Shown one piece after another: positions 7,101-7,472 of a stretch of 7,472 nucleotides of DNA. A program made the position numbers and the translations under genes. Source of the stretch: an uncultured Lachnospiraceae bacterium (lineage in GTDB: Bacteria; Bacillota_A; Clostridia; Lachnospirales; Lachnospiraceae); assembly GCA_902795715.1 (NCBI GenBank), contig CADBME010000028.1:1-7472 (forward strand), in the 5' to 3' direction. Under the pieces are notes generated by a model. It did not search any database. It was not told where the DNA came from and saw nothing but the letters and a program-made list of their open reading frames with translations. Position 1 is the stretch's first letter; the number at the start of each line of letters is the position of its first letter.

Positions 7101-7472
7101 GTTTCTGGACCGGCTCCTCTGAAGGCTGTGGTAGAGAACCTGATCCTCCGGCTTATCCTTGAGGAAAACCTCCGCAAAGTCAGGCAGGAAAAAGAGACTG
7201 ACCGCTTCCGCCCTGTTCTCCCGGTAAAGTCGCAGAAAACCATCCATATCGGAAATCTTTCCCACGGAAGTGTCGGCACTCCTGGCCACCACCTTGATAT
7301 GATAGGGGATGTTGTACTCTCCACCATTGGTAATCAGTACGATATCACCGTCATGTTCCGTGCCGGCCACGGACAGCTTGCCCTTAAAATAAAAAGGAAT
7401 CTCCTGCCGTATGCCACGGAACTCATGAATCTCCGTATCCAGCTTGTCATTGGTCGAAACGACAAAACCGCG
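4119..7472 (-). CDS. Giant beta-domain/helical-repeat protein of unknown function, 5' end outside window
   Basis: The frame is open to the right edge, giving at least 1117 residues; a GTG at 7370 is internal, because 34 in-frame codons precede it without a stop. Numbering from the first visible residue, 1-65 and about 140-230 are beta-rich. Both end in a similar pattern, a hydrophobic strand (DIVLITN, QILIETI) followed by an IP-hydrophobic strand (NIPYHI, EIPIEW), suggesting two tandem Ig/BACON-like sandwiches. From about 240 to 620 the protein is helical, like degenerate TPR repeats. A beta segment lies at 624-679, followed by more helices to about 975. The last 140 residues are again beta-rich and end acidic. 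No membrane segment or catalytic motif is seen in the visible part. It resembles large Lachnospiraceae proteins I recall as DUF5717, unverified. It heads the operon with the Hsp70-like and TPR genes, suggesting a scaffold or partner; that is inference. Confidence 0.85.
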   Translation of the reverse strand, partial: RGFVVSTNDKLDTEIHEFRGIRQEIPFYFKGKLSVAGTEHDGDIVLITNGGEYNIPYHIKVVARSADTSVGKISDMDGFLRLYRENRAEAVSLFFLPDFAEVFLKDKPEDQVLYHSLQRSRSRNLIVEEFLTAAGYKPVTSLTLSDRPLVLDVGKDQETLEIHLSDYGYVEGRISTRKGYVSLSVDRFNSDYFEDGILRVTVEKNPRYLMGSDQILIETIRQSIEIPIEWWGTLPAGAGKKEQESRLRRQKADMMHNYLYFRTGSIGFEDFIEGSGKGADDLFRGTGDIFWKMYRAHLYLMDSQLEAAKKELDEVEAMRESEEISELLVNYDLYLRAMFDKKPESISKAVVSLRKFYESSDQKDKEYALWMLIYLDREYVYNKVLQYETIKMLFESGSNNCLLYYEACEILNENPNFMKELGTFEINVFRWGLRYGCVSLPLSYQFARLAMNCKFFSRAVFHTAEKLYQVEQDDHFLALICSQLIKGNRFGRNYHQYFHKAVEANLKIIGLNEFFIRSMDFGRYDLIPRRVLIYFTYSNSLDYLEKSYLYTNVMKHREEYEEVYGAYYSRMLPFVNEQVVQGRINEHLAFLYMHFQKEILAQPENWKAVCGILFYRKIICQNPHMVGVYVEAPENGEEKYYPFSGGQAVIEVYNRRTNLYFVDKNEQRYVKEIEYELKDYLSLSEFPADWIKKNLVNRKVLLVQSECLEGKIGAEDVQVLERILNEPDYKDWIRVRAAEKLLTWYENHQNKEELARWLEQIDYSGISPAFRKTLMDYYMEVGMTERAFFGVELYGCTIMGAEKRMRLAEFGIDYYKGEEDETTLYLAYTAFMRRKNTRKTLTYLMEHFQGETEDLLTLWERSRKFELPTADFERRILVQSVFADNDTDGVFPVYQSFYESCPEDEMVGRYLEYALNKEMRGTMTLPDDMHRILGEQIISGRIRSRFSRINFLYYFADKEDWHERIREPAAQIIREFTTEGFYLPVYHKYSDFVTLPISCEELNFVTYRGKPGSRVVFHYEIEGEENSYRDLGLMEVLPGMYVCSLHLFRKDQVNYSLEEDGETVEDKEALVFESFDYSGEDSRFSTLNHLASGNADPMDLDDYLLKAYFADTQLELM

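Noticed and set aside
7368..7370. GTG as the start codon of the giant protein
   Set aside because: Thirty-four in-frame codons continue upstream to the window edge without a stop and encode plausible beta-strand sequence that completes the first domain. The real start is outside the window.
1..7472. Defence system, prophage, insertion sequence or CRISPR content
   Set aside because: No transposase, integrase, nuclease, repeat-spacer pattern or terminal repeats were found. The recalled DUF5716 label has, in my memory, also been linked to the Wadjet protein JetA, but this protein shows Hsp70-like elements and none of the SMC-type (JetC) partners expected for that system.

Overview
The window looks like chromosomal DNA from a low-to-medium GC Firmicute, most likely a Clostridia/Lachnospiraceae-type gut bacterium. 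The basis is a clostridial-style class I valyl-tRNA synthetase, strong GGAGG-type ribosome binding sites, roughly even base composition, and large Lachnospiraceae-like proteins of unknown function. No phage, transposon, CRISPR, rRNA or tRNA signal was seen. Every supported gene lies on the minus strand, so transcription runs from high to low coordinates.

Layout in transcription order: (1) 7472-4119 is the 3' part of a very large gene (at least 1117 residues, start outside the window). Its product has beta-sandwich-like segments at the visible N-terminus, in the middle and at the C-terminus, joined by long helical, TPR-like solenoid stretches. (2) 4094-2991 encodes a 367-residue protein that reads as a divergent Hsp70/actin-fold protein: a GIDL phosphate-1-like start, an LTGDGF adenosine-motif-like stretch, and a C-terminal segment resembling the Hsp70 substrate-binding beta-sandwich. 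The glycine-rich phosphate loops are degraded and there is no helical lid. (3) 2942-2070 encodes a 290-residue soluble protein with two TPR-like repeats. (4) A 135-base intergenic region holds three inverted repeats. (5) 1934 to the left edge is the first 644 codons of valS.

The first three genes are tightly spaced (24 and 48 bases) and look like one operon. My inference is that they form a cytoplasmic chaperone-like or scaffold module: a degenerate Hsp70-like protein flanked by two helical-repeat proteins. This is not demonstrated by the sequence. valS may be read from the same transcript or from its own unidentified promoter. Its leader is too short for, and lacks the conserved sequence of, a T-box riboswitch. 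The remaining long reading frames, including a 587-codon one on the plus strand, are shadows of these genes.
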